A stretch of 64,000 bases of DNA, taken from the NCBI GenBank assembly GCA_041159865.1, contig JBEAXK010000043.1:1-64000 (forward strand), written 5' to 3'. Within the stretch, counting starts at the first letter, position 1. Each line of letters starts with the position of its first letter. Positions 36,313 to 46,212 of this stretch are shown piece after piece. The DNA comes from BJGN01 sp041159865. Its GTDB lineage: Bacteria; Bacteroidota; Bacteroidia; Chitinophagales; Saprospiraceae. The notes below the pieces were generated by a model that saw nothing but the letters and a program-made list of their open reading frames with translations, did not search any database and was not told where the DNA came from. The position numbers and the translations under genes were made by a program.

Positions 36313-36339
36313 CAGACCAAGATAAAAAAGAAAGGCAAC

Positions 36340-36597
36340 TTATTTTGTCAACCCATTTACGAAACGGGTTAATTTTCCTTTTAAGTTAGCCGCTTTATTT
36401 TTATGCCAAGTGTTTGACTTTGACAATTTATCAATCATCTGGACAACTTTACCCAAAAACGAGCTAGCTTCGGCTGATTCAGACATGTGGCGAAGTTTCT
36501 TTATTGCAGAACGAGTGGACTTCTTGTAATACCTGTTTTGAAGACGGCGTTTAGCATTTTGACGAATGCGTTTAGCAGCAGATTTATGATTTGCCAT
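36340..36597 (-). CDS. rpsT: 30S ribosomal protein S20
   Basis: 85 residues, highly basic, starting MANHKSAAKRIRQNAKRRLQNR, the standard S20 N-terminus, with two long helices typical of the family. It binds 16S rRNA early in assembly. Monocistronic: a strong terminator follows, and the divergent gene upstream is sucA. Confidence 0.97.
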   Translation of the reverse strand: MANHKSAAKRIRQNAKRRLQNRYYKKSTRSAIKKLRHMSESAEASSFLGKVVQMIDKLSKSNTWHKNKAANLKGKLTRFVNGLTK

Positions 36598-36799
36598 AGC
36601 TATAGTTTTTTAACATTTATTTCGAGGGGCGAAGATAATGAAATCACTTAAGAAATCCAAATAATAATAGTATTAAGGGTAAAAAAGTTTATTGGGAAAA
36701 TTAATAAAGCATAATTATATATGCTTCAAAAGTTGACATTTGCCTGAAACTACCTTTTATTTGCATCAAATTTAAAAACGTCAAAAGCGCCAATATAAG

Positions 36800-39544
36800 A
36801 TGAGTGATTTTTCCTTCATAAGCAATGCCCACCCAGCATACATTGAATCGATGTATTTACGATTTTTAGAAAATCCAGCATCAATAGATTCGGAATGGTA
36901 TCATTTTTTCAAAGGTTTTGAATATGCAGAATCTTCCACAATTGAAAAGAAAGCGACTGGAAACCAGATGTCACCTAAAGAATTCCAGGTAGTTGCTTTG
37001 ATAAATGCTTATAGGTCAAGAGGACATTTGCTCTCCACTACCAATCCTATTCGTCAAAGAAGGGACAGAATGCCTAAATTAAACATAGAGGACTTTAATT
37101 TATCAGAAAGCGATCTTTCTTCTACGTTTTCCGCAGGGACTGAATGTGGATTGCCTGCCCATTCTACCCTTTCTCAAATTTTATCTCACCTGAACCGAAT
37201 TTATTGTGGAAATATAGGATTTGAATTCCAACATATCCAGGATAGGGATAAGCGAAGATGGCTGAGAGAAAAAATCGAAAACCACCACCCTGAAAAGCAT
37301 TATGGATTATCCTTGGAAAAAAAGAAGAGAATCTTAGAGAAATTGAATGGTGCTGTCATTTTTGAAAAATTTCTGCACACTAAATATATTGGTCAAAAGA
37401 GATTTTCTTTAGAAGGTGGCGAGGCAACGATTGCTGCTTTAGATGCCATTATAAATTATGCAGCTGCCCACGGTGCAAAAGAGGTTATCATGGGCATGGC
37501 ACACAGAGGAAGATTAAATGTACTAGCCAATATTTTAGGTAAAACATATACCCATATTTTCAATGAATTTGAGGGAATAGCCATTCCAGATCAGAGTTTT
37601 GGAGATGGGGATGTGAAATATCATCTGGGCTATTCCTCTCAGGTTAAAACCCCTGAAGGAATAACGATTCATTTGGAACTTGCACCTAATCCATCTCATC
37701 TTGAATCGGTAAACCCAGTGGTTGAAGGATTTTCCAGAGCCAAAGCCAATGTACTTTACAAAGAGGATTATGATTGTATTTTACCCCTTTTAATACATGG
37801 TGATGCTGCTGTTGCTGGTCAAGGGGTGGTTTATGAAACGGTTCAAATGAGTAAGTTACCCGGCTATTATACGGGGGGTACCTTACATTTTGTCATCAAT
37901 AATCAGGTTGGATTCACTACAGACTGGGAAGAAGCGAGATCCTCAACTTATTGCACAGCTGCAGCAAATACAATTGGAGCCCCTGTTTTTCATGTAAATG
38001 GGGATGATCCTGAGGCTATTGTATTTGCAGCAGAACTTGCAACAGAATATCGGCAAACATTTAATGAAGATGTTTTTATTGACATGGTATGTTATCGTCG
38101 ACATGGCCATAATGAAGGGGATGATCCAAAATTCACACAGCCTGACATGTATTCGATCATCAATAATCACCCAAATCCAAGGGAGATTTATTTAAAAAGA
38201 TTGGTAGAAAGAGGAGAACTAGAAAAGAAAATTGCAGATGAATTAGAGGCTGATTTTTGGAATATGTTGCAAGAAAGGCTTAATGAAGTAAAAGAACATA
38301 ATCTGCCTTACATCATGCAAGAACCCGAACAGGCATGGAAGGAAATGATTCGTTCTACTTATGCTAATTTCGAAAATACCCCAACTACAGGTGTGGACAA
38401 AAGTATTCTTCAGGATCTTTTGGACAAAATGCATGAAATTCCTTCTTCCTTCAAACCATTACCCAAAATGAAACGCCTCATTGAGGACAAAATCAAGATG
38501 GTTGAGGGAGACAAATTAGACTGGTCTATCGGTGAATTACTTGCCTATGCCTCGATACTGAATGAAGGAAAGGACGTGAGGATGAGCGGTCAGGATGTTA
38601 AGAGAGGGACTTTTTCACACCGGCATGCTGTACTTTTTGATTCTGAGACAAATGCGCAATATAACCGATTAAGCAAACTATCTGATAATCAAGGTGTTTT
38701 CAGAATTTTCAATTCCCTTTTATCAGAATTCGCCGTTTTAGGTTTTGAATATGGATTTTCATTGGCCACCCCACATGCCTTAAATATTTGGGAGGCACAA
38801 TTTGGTGATTTTTACAATGGTGCTCAAACTATCATTGACCAATATATTATGTCTGCTGAAAGTAAATGGAACAGACAAAGTGGACTCGTGTTATTATTGC
38901 CTCATGGATATGAAGGTCAGGGACCGGAACATTCGAGTGCCAGACTGGAGCGCTTCCTTCAAAACTGTGCTGAGATGAACTGGATTATCGCCAATGTTAC
39001 ACAACCAGCCAATTTCTTCCATTTACTGAGAAGACAACTTGCCTTCCCTTTTCGTAAACCTTTAGTAGTTATGTCTCCAAAGTCGATGTTAAGACATCCT
39101 GAATGCGTTTCTCCCTTAAAAGAATTTACAGGTGATTCTAAATTTAAAGAAATCATTGATGATCCAGAAACATCCACTAAAGGAGGTAAGAAAGTTTTCA
39201 GAGTATTATTCTGTTCTGGAAAAATATATTACGATCTGGCCGCAAGGAAGCGGGAAGAAAAAAGAGAAGATATTGCTATTGTTCGACTGGAACAACTCTA
39301 TCCATTGCCTGAAAAACAAATTCGCGAACTTCTGGAGAAAAAATATACCTCCGCCATGGAATTATGCTGGGTTCAGGAAGAACCTGCCAATATGGGAGCC
39401 TGGAGACATGTTTCTTTCTCCTTAACAGATATCCCCTTCCGCTTAATTTCAAGAAGAAGAGCTGCTTCACCAGCCACTGGATTCAAGAAAAGGCATGACG
39501 AAGAACAGGAAATTATTGTTTCCGTAGCCTTCGAAAAAGCATAA
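36800..39544 (+). CDS. sucA: 2-oxoglutarate dehydrogenase E1 component
   Basis: Thiamine diphosphate-dependent decarboxylation of 2-oxoglutarate in the TCA cycle. 914 residues: N-terminal E2-binding region (SFISNAHPAYIESMYLRFLENP), the motif MAHRGRLNVLANILGK, the HGDAAVAGQGVVYE stretch with the cofactor site, VNGDDPEAIVFAAELATEYRQ, and a C-terminal transketolase-like part ending SFEKA-type. Length and motifs are normal for the family. The E2 gene (sucB) is not adjacent. The 36598-36799 gap shared with rpsT contains promoter-like sequences and an AAGCATA...TATGCTT hairpin but no gene. Confidence 0.97.
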   Translation: MSDFSFISNAHPAYIESMYLRFLENPASIDSEWYHFFKGFEYAESSTIEKKATGNQMSPKEFQVVALINAYRSRGHLLSTTNPIRQRRDRMPKLNIEDFNLSESDLSSTFSAGTECGLPAHSTLSQILSHLNRIYCGNIGFEFQHIQDRDKRRWLREKIENHHPEKHYGLSLEKKKRILEKLNGAVIFEKFLHTKYIGQKRFSLEGGEATIAALDAIINYAAAHGAKEVIMGMAHRGRLNVLANILGKTYTHIFNEFEGIAIPDQSFGDGDVKYHLGYSSQVKTPEGITIHLELAPNPSHLESVNPVVEGFSRAKANVLYKEDYDCILPLLIHGDAAVAGQGVVYETVQMSKLPGYYTGGTLHFVINNQVGFTTDWEEARSSTYCTAAANTIGAPVFHVNGDDPEAIVFAAELATEYRQTFNEDVFIDMVCYRRHGHNEGDDPKFTQPDMYSIINNHPNPREIYLKRLVERGELEKKIADELEADFWNMLQERLNEVKEHNLPYIMQEPEQAWKEMIRSTYANFENTPTTGVDKSILQDLLDKMHEIPSSFKPLPKMKRLIEDKIKMVEGDKLDWSIGELLAYASILNEGKDVRMSGQDVKRGTFSHRHAVLFDSETNAQYNRLSKLSDNQGVFRIFNSLLSEFAVLGFEYGFSLATPHALNIWEAQFGDFYNGAQTIIDQYIMSAESKWNRQSGLVLLLPHGYEGQGPEHSSARLERFLQNCAEMNWIIANVTQPANFFHLLRRQLAFPFRKPLVVMSPKSMLRHPECVSPLKEFTGDSKFKEIIDDPETSTKGGKKVFRVLFCSGKIYYDLAARKREEKREDIAIVRLEQLYPLPEKQIRELLEKKYTSAMELCWVQEEPANMGAWRHVSFSLTDIPFRLISRRRAASPATGFKKRHDEEQEIIVSVAFEKA

Positions 39545-39546
39545 CT

Positions 39547-39585
39547 AAAAGGGCACCAAATAGATAAATAAATTGGCGCCCTTTT
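39547..39585. terminator. Bidirectional terminator between sucA and hemW
   Basis: aaaagggcaccaa (39547-39559) pairs with ttggcgccctttt (39573-39585), one mismatch, with A runs before and T runs after. It serves both convergent genes. Confidence 0.85.
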
Positions 39586-40707
39586 TTATTTTTCTGTGGC
39601 AAACAATTGACTTGAAATATAATCTGCCCACATTTTGCCTTTTTTAGTTAAAAAATAATGGCCTTCGGATTCATAAATCATATCGGGAAGGAATGGTTTC
39701 ACTTCTTCTAAAAAGGTCGTTCTGAATGGTTCATCGATTTCCTCCAAATTACACCCCCAATGCGTTCTTAACCTTGTTAAGATATATTCGTTATATTTTT
39801 GCGTATCTGTAAGCATTTCTATTTCAATAGGAGGCAAAACACCTACTTGAAGGGCATCGGTATATTTTTTATTATTGGCCACATTCCAATACCTAGAATG
39901 ACCGTTATAAGAATGTGCAGATGGCCCCAAGCCTATATAATGCATACCTAACCAATAAGAACTATTATGTTTTGCTTCCCAACCTGGAAGAGCGAAGTTA
40001 GAAATTTCGTAATGTATGTAACCCTTTTTGGCCAGGGTTTCCATCAATATTTCAAACTGTCTGTTTGCTTGTTCCTCCTGAACAGGTGGTGAAGTACCTT
40101 TTTTAACAAAATGAGCCAGGGCTGTTTGATCTTCAACAGTGAGACAATAGGCAGAAATATGTGGAATTTTACGATTTGTCAACTCAAGAATATCATTTAC
40201 CCATTGATCATCTGATACTCCCGGTACCCCATAAATTAAATCGGCAGTAATATTTTCATAACCAGCTGATGCTATCAGATTTAGGGCATTTATCGCCTCT
40301 ACTTCGGAATGCGCTCTGTTCATCCATTTTAGAGCTTCAGCTTGAAAAGACTGAACACCTAAACTGATTCTGTTGACAGACAGGTTTCTCCAAACCTTCA
40401 ACAATGATTCATTTATATCATCAGGATTAGCTTCCAAGGTAATTTCTGCATGGGGAGAAATATTAAAGGTACTTTTCAGGCGTTGAAATATTTCCCCTAA
40501 TTCCAATTCATTCAATAAAGAAGGGGTTCCTCCACCAAAGTAAATAGAAGCTATTTCTTGACCTTTAAATTCATTCTTTCTTAAATCTATTTCATTCAGG
40601 AGTGCCTTTACAAAGAGAGGTTTTCCAATTTGATTGGTTGAAAAGTGAAAATTACAATAATGGCAGGCTTGTTTACAAAATGGAATATGAATATAAATGG
40701 CTATCAT
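39586..40707 (-). CDS. hemW: Radical SAM protein HemW (coproporphyrinogen III oxidase-like, heme chaperone)
   Basis: 373 residues. The 4Fe-4S cluster motif is C11-x3-C15-x2-C18 (FCKQACHYC), followed by YFGGGTPSLL and LGVQSF, typical of the family. The short N-terminus, lacking residues ahead of the cluster motif that HemN has, supports HemW, a heme chaperone, over the anaerobic HemN oxidase. A C-terminal winged domain is present. It converges on sucA. Confidence 0.92.
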   Translation of the reverse strand: MIAIYIHIPFCKQACHYCNFHFSTNQIGKPLFVKALLNEIDLRKNEFKGQEIASIYFGGGTPSLLNELELGEIFQRLKSTFNISPHAEITLEANPDDINESLLKVWRNLSVNRISLGVQSFQAEALKWMNRAHSEVEAINALNLIASAGYENITADLIYGVPGVSDDQWVNDILELTNRKIPHISAYCLTVEDQTALAHFVKKGTSPPVQEEQANRQFEILMETLAKKGYIHYEISNFALPGWEAKHNSSYWLGMHYIGLGPSAHSYNGHSRYWNVANNKKYTDALQVGVLPPIEIEMLTDTQKYNEYILTRLRTHWGCNLEEIDEPFRTTFLEEVKPFLPDMIYESEGHYFLTKKGKMWADYISSQLFATEK

Positions 40708-40744
40708 TTTGTTATTTTAATTATTTCAACCAAAAAAATCATTT

Positions 40745-40840
40745 TTAGGTTATACTTTTTCTGCTTCTAACTGCTCCCTCAAAAATTCCTTTCCCAAAAA
40801 GAGGCATTCCTGAAAGAGATTTATCTAGTTTTGGTTTCAT
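40745..40840 (-). CDS. Possible small reading frame (31 codons) between hemW and argH
   Basis: On the minus strand a 31-codon frame (MKPKLDKSLSGMPLFGKG at its start) fills much of the 185-base gap after argH. The peptide is basic, with plausible codon use and no membrane segment. A second, overlapping 16-codon frame in another register lies just upstream. No homologue is recognised; it could be chance. Confidence 0.2.
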   Translation of the reverse strand: MKPKLDKSLSGMPLFGKGIFEGAVRSRKSIT

Positions 40841-40892
40841 TTTCACCTACAGTTTCTTTATCCTTTAGAGGCATTGTTCATCCATTTAAAGA

Positions 40893-42230
40893 TTAAGAAA
40901 TTTGGGTTAACAGTCTATATTTTTCAGCAATTTTTGCAAATGGGAATCTATCTTTTATCTGTCTCCATTTTTGAAAAATATCTTCATTACAAAGATTACC
41001 TATAGAACCCTCATGTACATGAGAAATTTTATCTCCTGGTACAAATTCGTTTTTTTCCACCATTTCACCCACCTGTTTATAGGCATCTCTAAAAGGAACG
41101 CCCTCTAACACAAGTTCATTTACTTTTTCCACAGTAAATAAATAAGCATATTTAGGATCATTCAATAAATTGGGATGAATTTGCAATTTTGGAAGGACAA
41201 AAGCAATCATTTCCAAGCATTCCTTCATATTTTTCAAGGCTGGAAATATGATTTCCTTTAATAATTGAAAATCCCGATGATACCCAGCGGGAAGATTATT
41301 TATCAGCGAACTAACCTGACTGGGGAGCGCTTGTAAAAGATTGAATTTACCTCTTAATAATTCAAAGACATCTGGATTTTTTTTATGAGGCATAATACTT
41401 GAACCTGTAGTATATTCTTTAGGAAGGGTTAGGAAATGATAATTTTGGCTGGAATAAAGCACAACATCCATTGAAAATTTACCTAAAGTAGTTGCTAAGG
41501 AAGCCAAAGTGAAAGCCATAAATAACTCTGATTTTCCTCTTCCCATCTGGGCATGAATAACATTATAGCTAAGATTCTCAAATCCGAGCAATTCAGTCGT
41601 CATTTTTCTATTTAGGGGAAAGGAAGAACCATAACCAGCAGCCGAGCCAAGAGGATTATGGTTGACTATATTAAAGACACTTTCAATGAGTGCTAAATCC
41701 TCAGTTAAAGATTCTGCGTAAGCACCAAACCAAAGGCCGAAGGAAGAGACCATAGCCACTTGGAAATGGGTGTAACCTGGCATTAAAACCTCCTTATTCT
41801 GTTCACTTTGTTGTTGTAAACCAAGGAATACAAGTTCCATCAGATGGACAAGTTCTTCTAATTCAGCCCGAAAAAATAGTCTTAGATCCACTAAAACCTG
41901 GTCATTTCTGGAACGACCACTATGTATTTTTTTTCCAACGTCCCCCAGTGATTTTGTAAGCAGCATTTCGATTTGAGAATGAATATCCTCGACATCAACT
42001 TCCATAATGAACTGGCCATTCTCAATATCCCGATAAATATTTTTTAATTCTGCGGAGAGCAATACCAGTTCATCGTTGGAGATAAGATGAATAGAGGCTA
42101 ACATCTGAATATGAGCCAACGAGCCCAGAACATCATATTTAGCCAAAAAAAGATCCATTTCTCTATCTTTTCCAACCGTGAAGGCATCAATTTGTGGTTG
42201 AACCAAAAAGTCTTTTTCCCAAAGTTTCAT
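40893..42230 (-). CDS. argH: Argininosuccinate lyase
   Basis: Splits argininosuccinate to arginine and fumarate, the last step. 445 residues; the signature TTGSSIMPHKKNPDVFELLRGK with the catalytic Ser is present, as are SRNDQVLVDLRL near residue 105 and GYTHFQVAM. Last gene of the arginine operon, 3 bases after argE. Confidence 0.95.
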   Translation of the reverse strand: MKLWEKDFLVQPQIDAFTVGKDREMDLFLAKYDVLGSLAHIQMLASIHLISNDELVLLSAELKNIYRDIENGQFIMEVDVEDIHSQIEMLLTKSLGDVGKKIHSGRSRNDQVLVDLRLFFRAELEELVHLMELVFLGLQQQSEQNKEVLMPGYTHFQVAMVSSFGLWFGAYAESLTEDLALIESVFNIVNHNPLGSAAGYGSSFPLNRKMTTELLGFENLSYNVIHAQMGRGKSELFMAFTLASLATTLGKFSMDVVLYSSQNYHFLTLPKEYTTGSSIMPHKKNPDVFELLRGKFNLLQALPSQVSSLINNLPAGYHRDFQLLKEIIFPALKNMKECLEMIAFVLPKLQIHPNLLNDPKYAYLFTVEKVNELVLEGVPFRDAYKQVGEMVEKNEFVPGDKISHVHEGSIGNLCNEDIFQKWRQIKDRFPFAKIAEKYRLLTQIS

Positions 42231-42233
42231 CCA

Positions 42234-43316
42234 TTAATTTTTAGGTATGCGAATGCCAGTAATGATTTCTTTATAAAGTTTGAGACCATCTGCTAATTCC
42301 TTTATATATATAAACTCATTGGCCGTATGAGATCGGGCAGAATCACCCACTCCCAATTTGAGGGAAGGAAACGGCATCAATGCCTGGTCGGAAAGCGTAG
42401 GCGATCCAAAAGGTTTTAAATTTAATTGTAAACCAGACAAAACCAAAGGATGGTTAAGTGAGATTCTGGAGGATTTAAGTCGAAAAGAACGAGCGACTAA
42501 TTCTGATCCAATATGTTGCTGGAGTATTTCAAAAACCTCCTCATTGGAATATAGTTCGTTAGTTCGGATGTCGATAACATAAGAACAAACATCGGGGACC
42601 ACATTGTGCTGAGTTCCTGCTTTGATTTGAGTGACTGACATTTTTACCGGCCCCAGGAAATCGGAAATTTTAGGAAAAACGAACGAATTAATCCAGGCGA
42701 TATCTTCCATGGCTTTATAAATAGCATTCACTCCTTCATTTCTTGCTGCATGTCCTGCAATTCCATTAGCCATTGCATCGACAACCATGAGCCCCTTTTC
42801 TGCTACTGCCATTTGCATCTGAGTAGGTTCCCCCACGACAGCCATATTGATGGTGGGTAATAGTGTTAAGATGGATTCAATTCCTCCTTTACCAGAAATT
42901 TCTTCCTCCGCGGTTGCTGCAAAAACAAGATTCACCTCCAGATTTTTAGATGACCTCAATTGCAGGAAAGTATTCAATAAACAAATGAGAGAAGCGCCGG
43001 CATCATTACTTCCCAATCCGTATATTTTACCATCAGCCTGTGTTGCTTCGAAGGGAGAAAAAGTCCATCCGGAGACAGGTTTAACCGTATCGTGATGAGA
43101 ATTAAGCAAGAGGGTAGGTTTTTGGTCATCCCAAAAGGCAGATTTTGCCCAAATATTATTCCCAGATCGAGAAGGACCAGCCCCATATTTTTCAAGCAGG
43201 TCAAATAACCATTGTGCGGTGAGCTCTTCTTCCTTAGAAAAGGAAGGAATCTGGATCATTGCTGACAACCAGTTTATGGTATTTTCAAGAAATTCTGAAT
43301 GAGCTTCAACCATCAT
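42234..43316 (-). CDS. argE: N-acyl-ornithine/citrulline deacylase (M20 family, ArgE-like)
   Basis: Removes the N-acyl group in the arginine pathway. 360 residues with the M20 zinc motifs LLNSHHDTVKPVSGW, GLGSNDAGASL and FAATAEEEISGKGG. In Bacteroidota that carbamoylate an acylated ornithine, this enzyme acts on acyl-citrulline; whether the acyl group is acetyl or succinyl is open (see argF'). The stop and the argB-side start overlap by 4 bases (43313-43316), indicating coupled translation. Confidence 0.88.
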   Translation of the reverse strand: MMVEAHSEFLENTINWLSAMIQIPSFSKEEELTAQWLFDLLEKYGAGPSRSGNNIWAKSAFWDDQKPTLLLNSHHDTVKPVSGWTFSPFEATQADGKIYGLGSNDAGASLICLLNTFLQLRSSKNLEVNLVFAATAEEEISGKGGIESILTLLPTINMAVVGEPTQMQMAVAEKGLMVVDAMANGIAGHAARNEGVNAIYKAMEDIAWINSFVFPKISDFLGPVKMSVTQIKAGTQHNVVPDVCSYVIDIRTNELYSNEEVFEILQQHIGSELVARSFRLKSSRISLNHPLVLSGLQLNLKPFGSPTLSDQALMPFPSLKLGVGDSARSHTANEFIYIKELADGLKLYKEIITGIRIPKN

Positions 43317-44086
43317 TTATAGATATGAGTGCCTCCATTGGCAGAAAATGAATCAGGTCCACAAATGATCACCTTTGCGACCCCATTTTCTATAGCATGG
43401 AAAGCATTTTCTAATTTAGGAATCATTCCAGAGTGGAAATACCCTTGTTCACGTCCTTCCTGAAAAGCCTTAAAATCAAGGGAAGGAATGACCGAATGCT
43501 GGTCTGAAATATCCCTGAGCACACCAGGTAATTCCAGGCAATAAGTCAGATTTACTTCATAAAATGGAGCGAAAGAAGTAGCCAGCGTCGAAGCAATGGT
43601 ATCGGCATTTGTATTAAGTAATTGTCCATGTCCATTGTGTGTGACAGCACAAAAAACTAAGGTAAGATTTTCCTTTAAAAAAGGATTTAAGGCAGAGACA
43701 TTGACTTTTTTAGGATCCCCTACCCAACCGTAATCCACTTGTTTAACGGGTCGTTTTTCTGAAAGAATGGCGTTCACATCAGCACCAGACAAACCCAATG
43801 CAGACATACCCATCGTATGACATTGAGCTACTATTTTTTTATTATACCAACCAGCATACACCATCACGGCAATTTCAAGAGAAGGCTCATCTGTTATTCT
43901 TCTTCCTTCAACAAAGACCGAGGCAACACCTAATTTTTCAGCAAGGGTAGTTGCTTTTTTACCACCCCCATGAACGATTATTTTTTTTCCTTCCTTTTTT
44001 GAAAATGCGTTTAAGACCAACGATAAGGTATCTTCATCACCTATAACATTTCCCCCAATTTTGAGAATATGAAGAGATTCCTTCAT
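43313..44086 (-). CDS. argB: Acetylglutamate kinase
   Basis: Phosphorylates N-acetylglutamate (second step). 257 residues. KIGGNVI near the N-terminus and VHGGGKKATTLAEKLGV form the nucleotide and substrate sites of the amino acid kinase family, and ATGAND-like LLNTNADTIASTLA lies further on. It lacks the N-terminal extension of arginine-feedback-sensitive enzymes, so inhibition by arginine is less likely. Confidence 0.92.
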   Translation of the reverse strand: MKESLHILKIGGNVIGDEDTLSLVLNAFSKKEGKKIIVHGGGKKATTLAEKLGVASVFVEGRRITDEPSLEIAVMVYAGWYNKKIVAQCHTMGMSALGLSGADVNAILSEKRPVKQVDYGWVGDPKKVNVSALNPFLKENLTLVFCAVTHNGHGQLLNTNADTIASTLATSFAPFYEVNLTYCLELPGVLRDISDQHSVIPSLDFKAFQEGREQGYFHSGMIPKLENAFHAIENGVAKVIICGPDSFSANGGTHIYK

Positions 44087-44097
44087 CTGGAAAAACT

Positions 44098-45039
44098 TTA
44101 GATCGTTAATAAATCGTATAAAACAGTCTGAGCGGCCCAGGTTCTATTATTTGCCTGAGCGATAACGATGGAATCAGAGCTATCAATCACTTCGTCTGTA
44201 ACAATCACATTTCTTCTTACGGGCAAGCAATGCATGAACTTTGCCTTTGAGGTAAGAGCCATTTTTTCTGCGGTTATTGTCCAGGAAGGATCTTTGGAAA
44301 GAATAGCACCATAATTTTCAAAAGAAGACCAGTTTTTAGCATAAATAAAATCAGCTGCTTCAAACGCTTCATTTTGATCATTTGTTACATAGGAATCGCC
44401 GACAAAATCGGGTGAAAGCTGATAACCTTTAGGATGTGTAATCACCAGATCGACATTTCCACGTCTCATCCATTCTATGAAGGAGTTTGGTACTGCCTGA
44501 GGTAAGGCACGCGGATGAGGAGCCCAAGAAAGAACGACTTTGGGTTTATCTTTTAGTTTAAACTCCTCAATCGTTAACAAATCGGCAAAGGATTGCAGTG
44601 GATGCCTTGTAGCAGACTCGAGACTTATAACAGGAACGGAAGCGAATTTCACAAAGGCAGAAATAACCTCCTCCTGATAATCTTTTTCTCTGTTGATTAA
44701 AGTTGGAAAACTTCGAATACCAATGATTGAAGCGTATTGACTTACCACTGCGGCGGCCTCCTTCACATGTTCTGCGGTATCTCCATTCATAATGGCACCG
44801 TCTTCAAATTCTATTTTCCACCCATTATCTGCATTCATGCTAATGACCTGCATACCCAGATTCAGACCAGCCTTTTCAGTACTGAGCCTGGTTCTGAGGC
44901 TAGGGTTAAAAAACAGGAGAACTAATGTTTTATTTTTTCCTGCAAGACGAAAATCTTCTGGAGAATTTTTTATTTTTTTAGCCAGGGTCAGTAACCGATT
45001 TATTTCGTTGATCTCTGGAGCGGCAATAAATGATTTCAT
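44098..45039 (-). CDS. argF': N-acetylornithine / N-succinylornithine carbamoyltransferase
   Basis: Carbamoylates an N-acylated ornithine instead of ornithine. 313 residues with the carbamoyl-phosphate loop FFNPSLRTRLST (about 43-54), ATRHPLQSFADLLTIEE and the HCLPVRRN motif. It resembles the Bacteroides enzyme that uses succinylornithine. The residue that separates acetyl from succinyl use (Pro in Bacteroides, Glu in Xanthomonas) is Ala89 here (NGDTAEHVKEAA), so substrate is undecided. It overlaps argD by 4 bases. Confidence 0.92.
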   Translation of the reverse strand: MKSFIAAPEINEINRLLTLAKKIKNSPEDFRLAGKNKTLVLLFFNPSLRTRLSTEKAGLNLGMQVISMNADNGWKIEFEDGAIMNGDTAEHVKEAAAVVSQYASIIGIRSFPTLINREKDYQEEVISAFVKFASVPVISLESATRHPLQSFADLLTIEEFKLKDKPKVVLSWAPHPRALPQAVPNSFIEWMRRGNVDLVITHPKGYQLSPDFVGDSYVTNDQNEAFEAADFIYAKNWSSFENYGAILSKDPSWTITAEKMALTSKAKFMHCLPVRRNVIVTDEVIDSSDSIVIAQANNRTWAAQTVLYDLLTI

Positions 45040-46193
45040 GCGGGAACAGATTGAGCAGAAGGATACAAAACCGATTTAAAACCAGTTAACAACTGGTCTA
45101 TTTCTGTTTCACCAATGGTAAGGGAAGGAAGGAGTCTAATGGTATTGGGGTCGGAAGAAGATCCTGTAAAAATGTGATTTTCCATCAACATTTTTTTACG
45201 TAACGCGGCAGTATTATAATCAAATTCGATACCAATCATGAGGCCATCACCCCGTACATCGACCACACCTGGGAGAGCACTGTTTTTTAATTCCTCTAAC
45301 AAAACCTTACCCCATTTTTCGGCATTTCCTATTAAATTTTCATCCCTGATTACCTCAAGCACGGCGATTCCAGCGGCGCAGGCCAGATGACTTCCTCCAA
45401 AAGTGGTTCCCAAGAGGCCGTGTTTTGCTTTAAACCGAGGATGCAATAAAATACCCCCAATAGGAAAACCATTCCCCATACCTTTAGCCATACTGATGAT
45501 ATCGGGTTGAATGCCAGATTTTTGAAAAGCGAAGAAAGAACCACTTCTGCCGTATCCAGATTGAATTTCGTCCAGAATAAGGATTGTATTTGAAATATTA
45601 CAAAGATGGGCTATTTTCTGAAGGAAAGTAGTTTCAGGTATATGTATTCCACCAATCCCCTGAATACCCTCTATGATTACCGCTGCTACATCGTCTTGAA
45701 GAAAGGCATTTTCGAGAGCTGCAACATCATTTAGAGGAAGATAAACTACGTCAAACGTGCTATTTATAGGTGCTTGAATACCTTTGCTATCTGTCACATT
45801 AACGGCAGCAGAAGTTCTGCCATGGAAAGCCTTTTTAAAGGCGATAATTTTTTTTCTTCCATTTTCAAAGGAAGCCATTTTCAGGGCATTTTCATTTGCC
45901 TCAGCTCCAGAGTTGCATAGAAACAAATGATAATCCTCGCAACCACTTAATTTCCCTAATAAATCAGCGAGTTCATTTTGCAAAGGATTTAAGATTGAAT
46001 TGGAATAAAAAGCAATCTCATTCAACTGATTTGTAATTTTCGAAATATAATGCGGATGGGAATGCCCGATTGAAATAACGGCATGTCCTCCATAAAAATC
46101 CAGATATTTTTCACCTTTATCATCCCAAACATAAGAACCAAGTCCTTTTACGGGGCAAATATCATATAGTGGATAAACGTCGAATAATTTCAT
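45036..46193 (-). CDS. argD: Acetylornithine (or succinylornithine) aminotransferase
   Basis: Class III PLP aminotransferase, fourth step. 385 residues with LCNSGAEANENALKMA, ILDEIQSGYGRSG (PLP-binding Asp) and the PLP lysine in ISMAKGMGNGFPIGG. Length is normal. It overlaps the next gene by 4 bases and follows argC after 19 bases. Confidence 0.93.
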   Translation of the reverse strand: MKLFDVYPLYDICPVKGLGSYVWDDKGEKYLDFYGGHAVISIGHSHPHYISKITNQLNEIAFYSNSILNPLQNELADLLGKLSGCEDYHLFLCNSGAEANENALKMASFENGRKKIIAFKKAFHGRTSAAVNVTDSKGIQAPINSTFDVVYLPLNDVAALENAFLQDDVAAVIIEGIQGIGGIHIPETTFLQKIAHLCNISNTILILDEIQSGYGRSGSFFAFQKSGIQPDIISMAKGMGNGFPIGGILLHPRFKAKHGLLGTTFGGSHLACAAGIAVLEVIRDENLIGNAEKWGKVLLEELKNSALPGVVDVRGDGLMIGIEFDYNTAALRKKMLMENHIFTGSSSDPNTIRLLPSLTIGETEIDQLLTGFKSVLYPSAQSVPA

Positions 46194-46212
46194 TTAAAGA
46201 AAATTAATTAGA

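Noticed and set aside
36598..36799. Riboswitch in the rpsT-sucA divergent gap
   Set aside because: Only a short AAGCATA/TATGCTT-type hairpin and promoter-like sequence are visible; there is no conserved aptamer pattern.
40708..40892. Possible remnant gene between hemW and argH
   Set aside because: Only frames of 16 and 31 codons exist, in different registers; I kept the longer one as a low-confidence candidate but see no pseudogene evidence.
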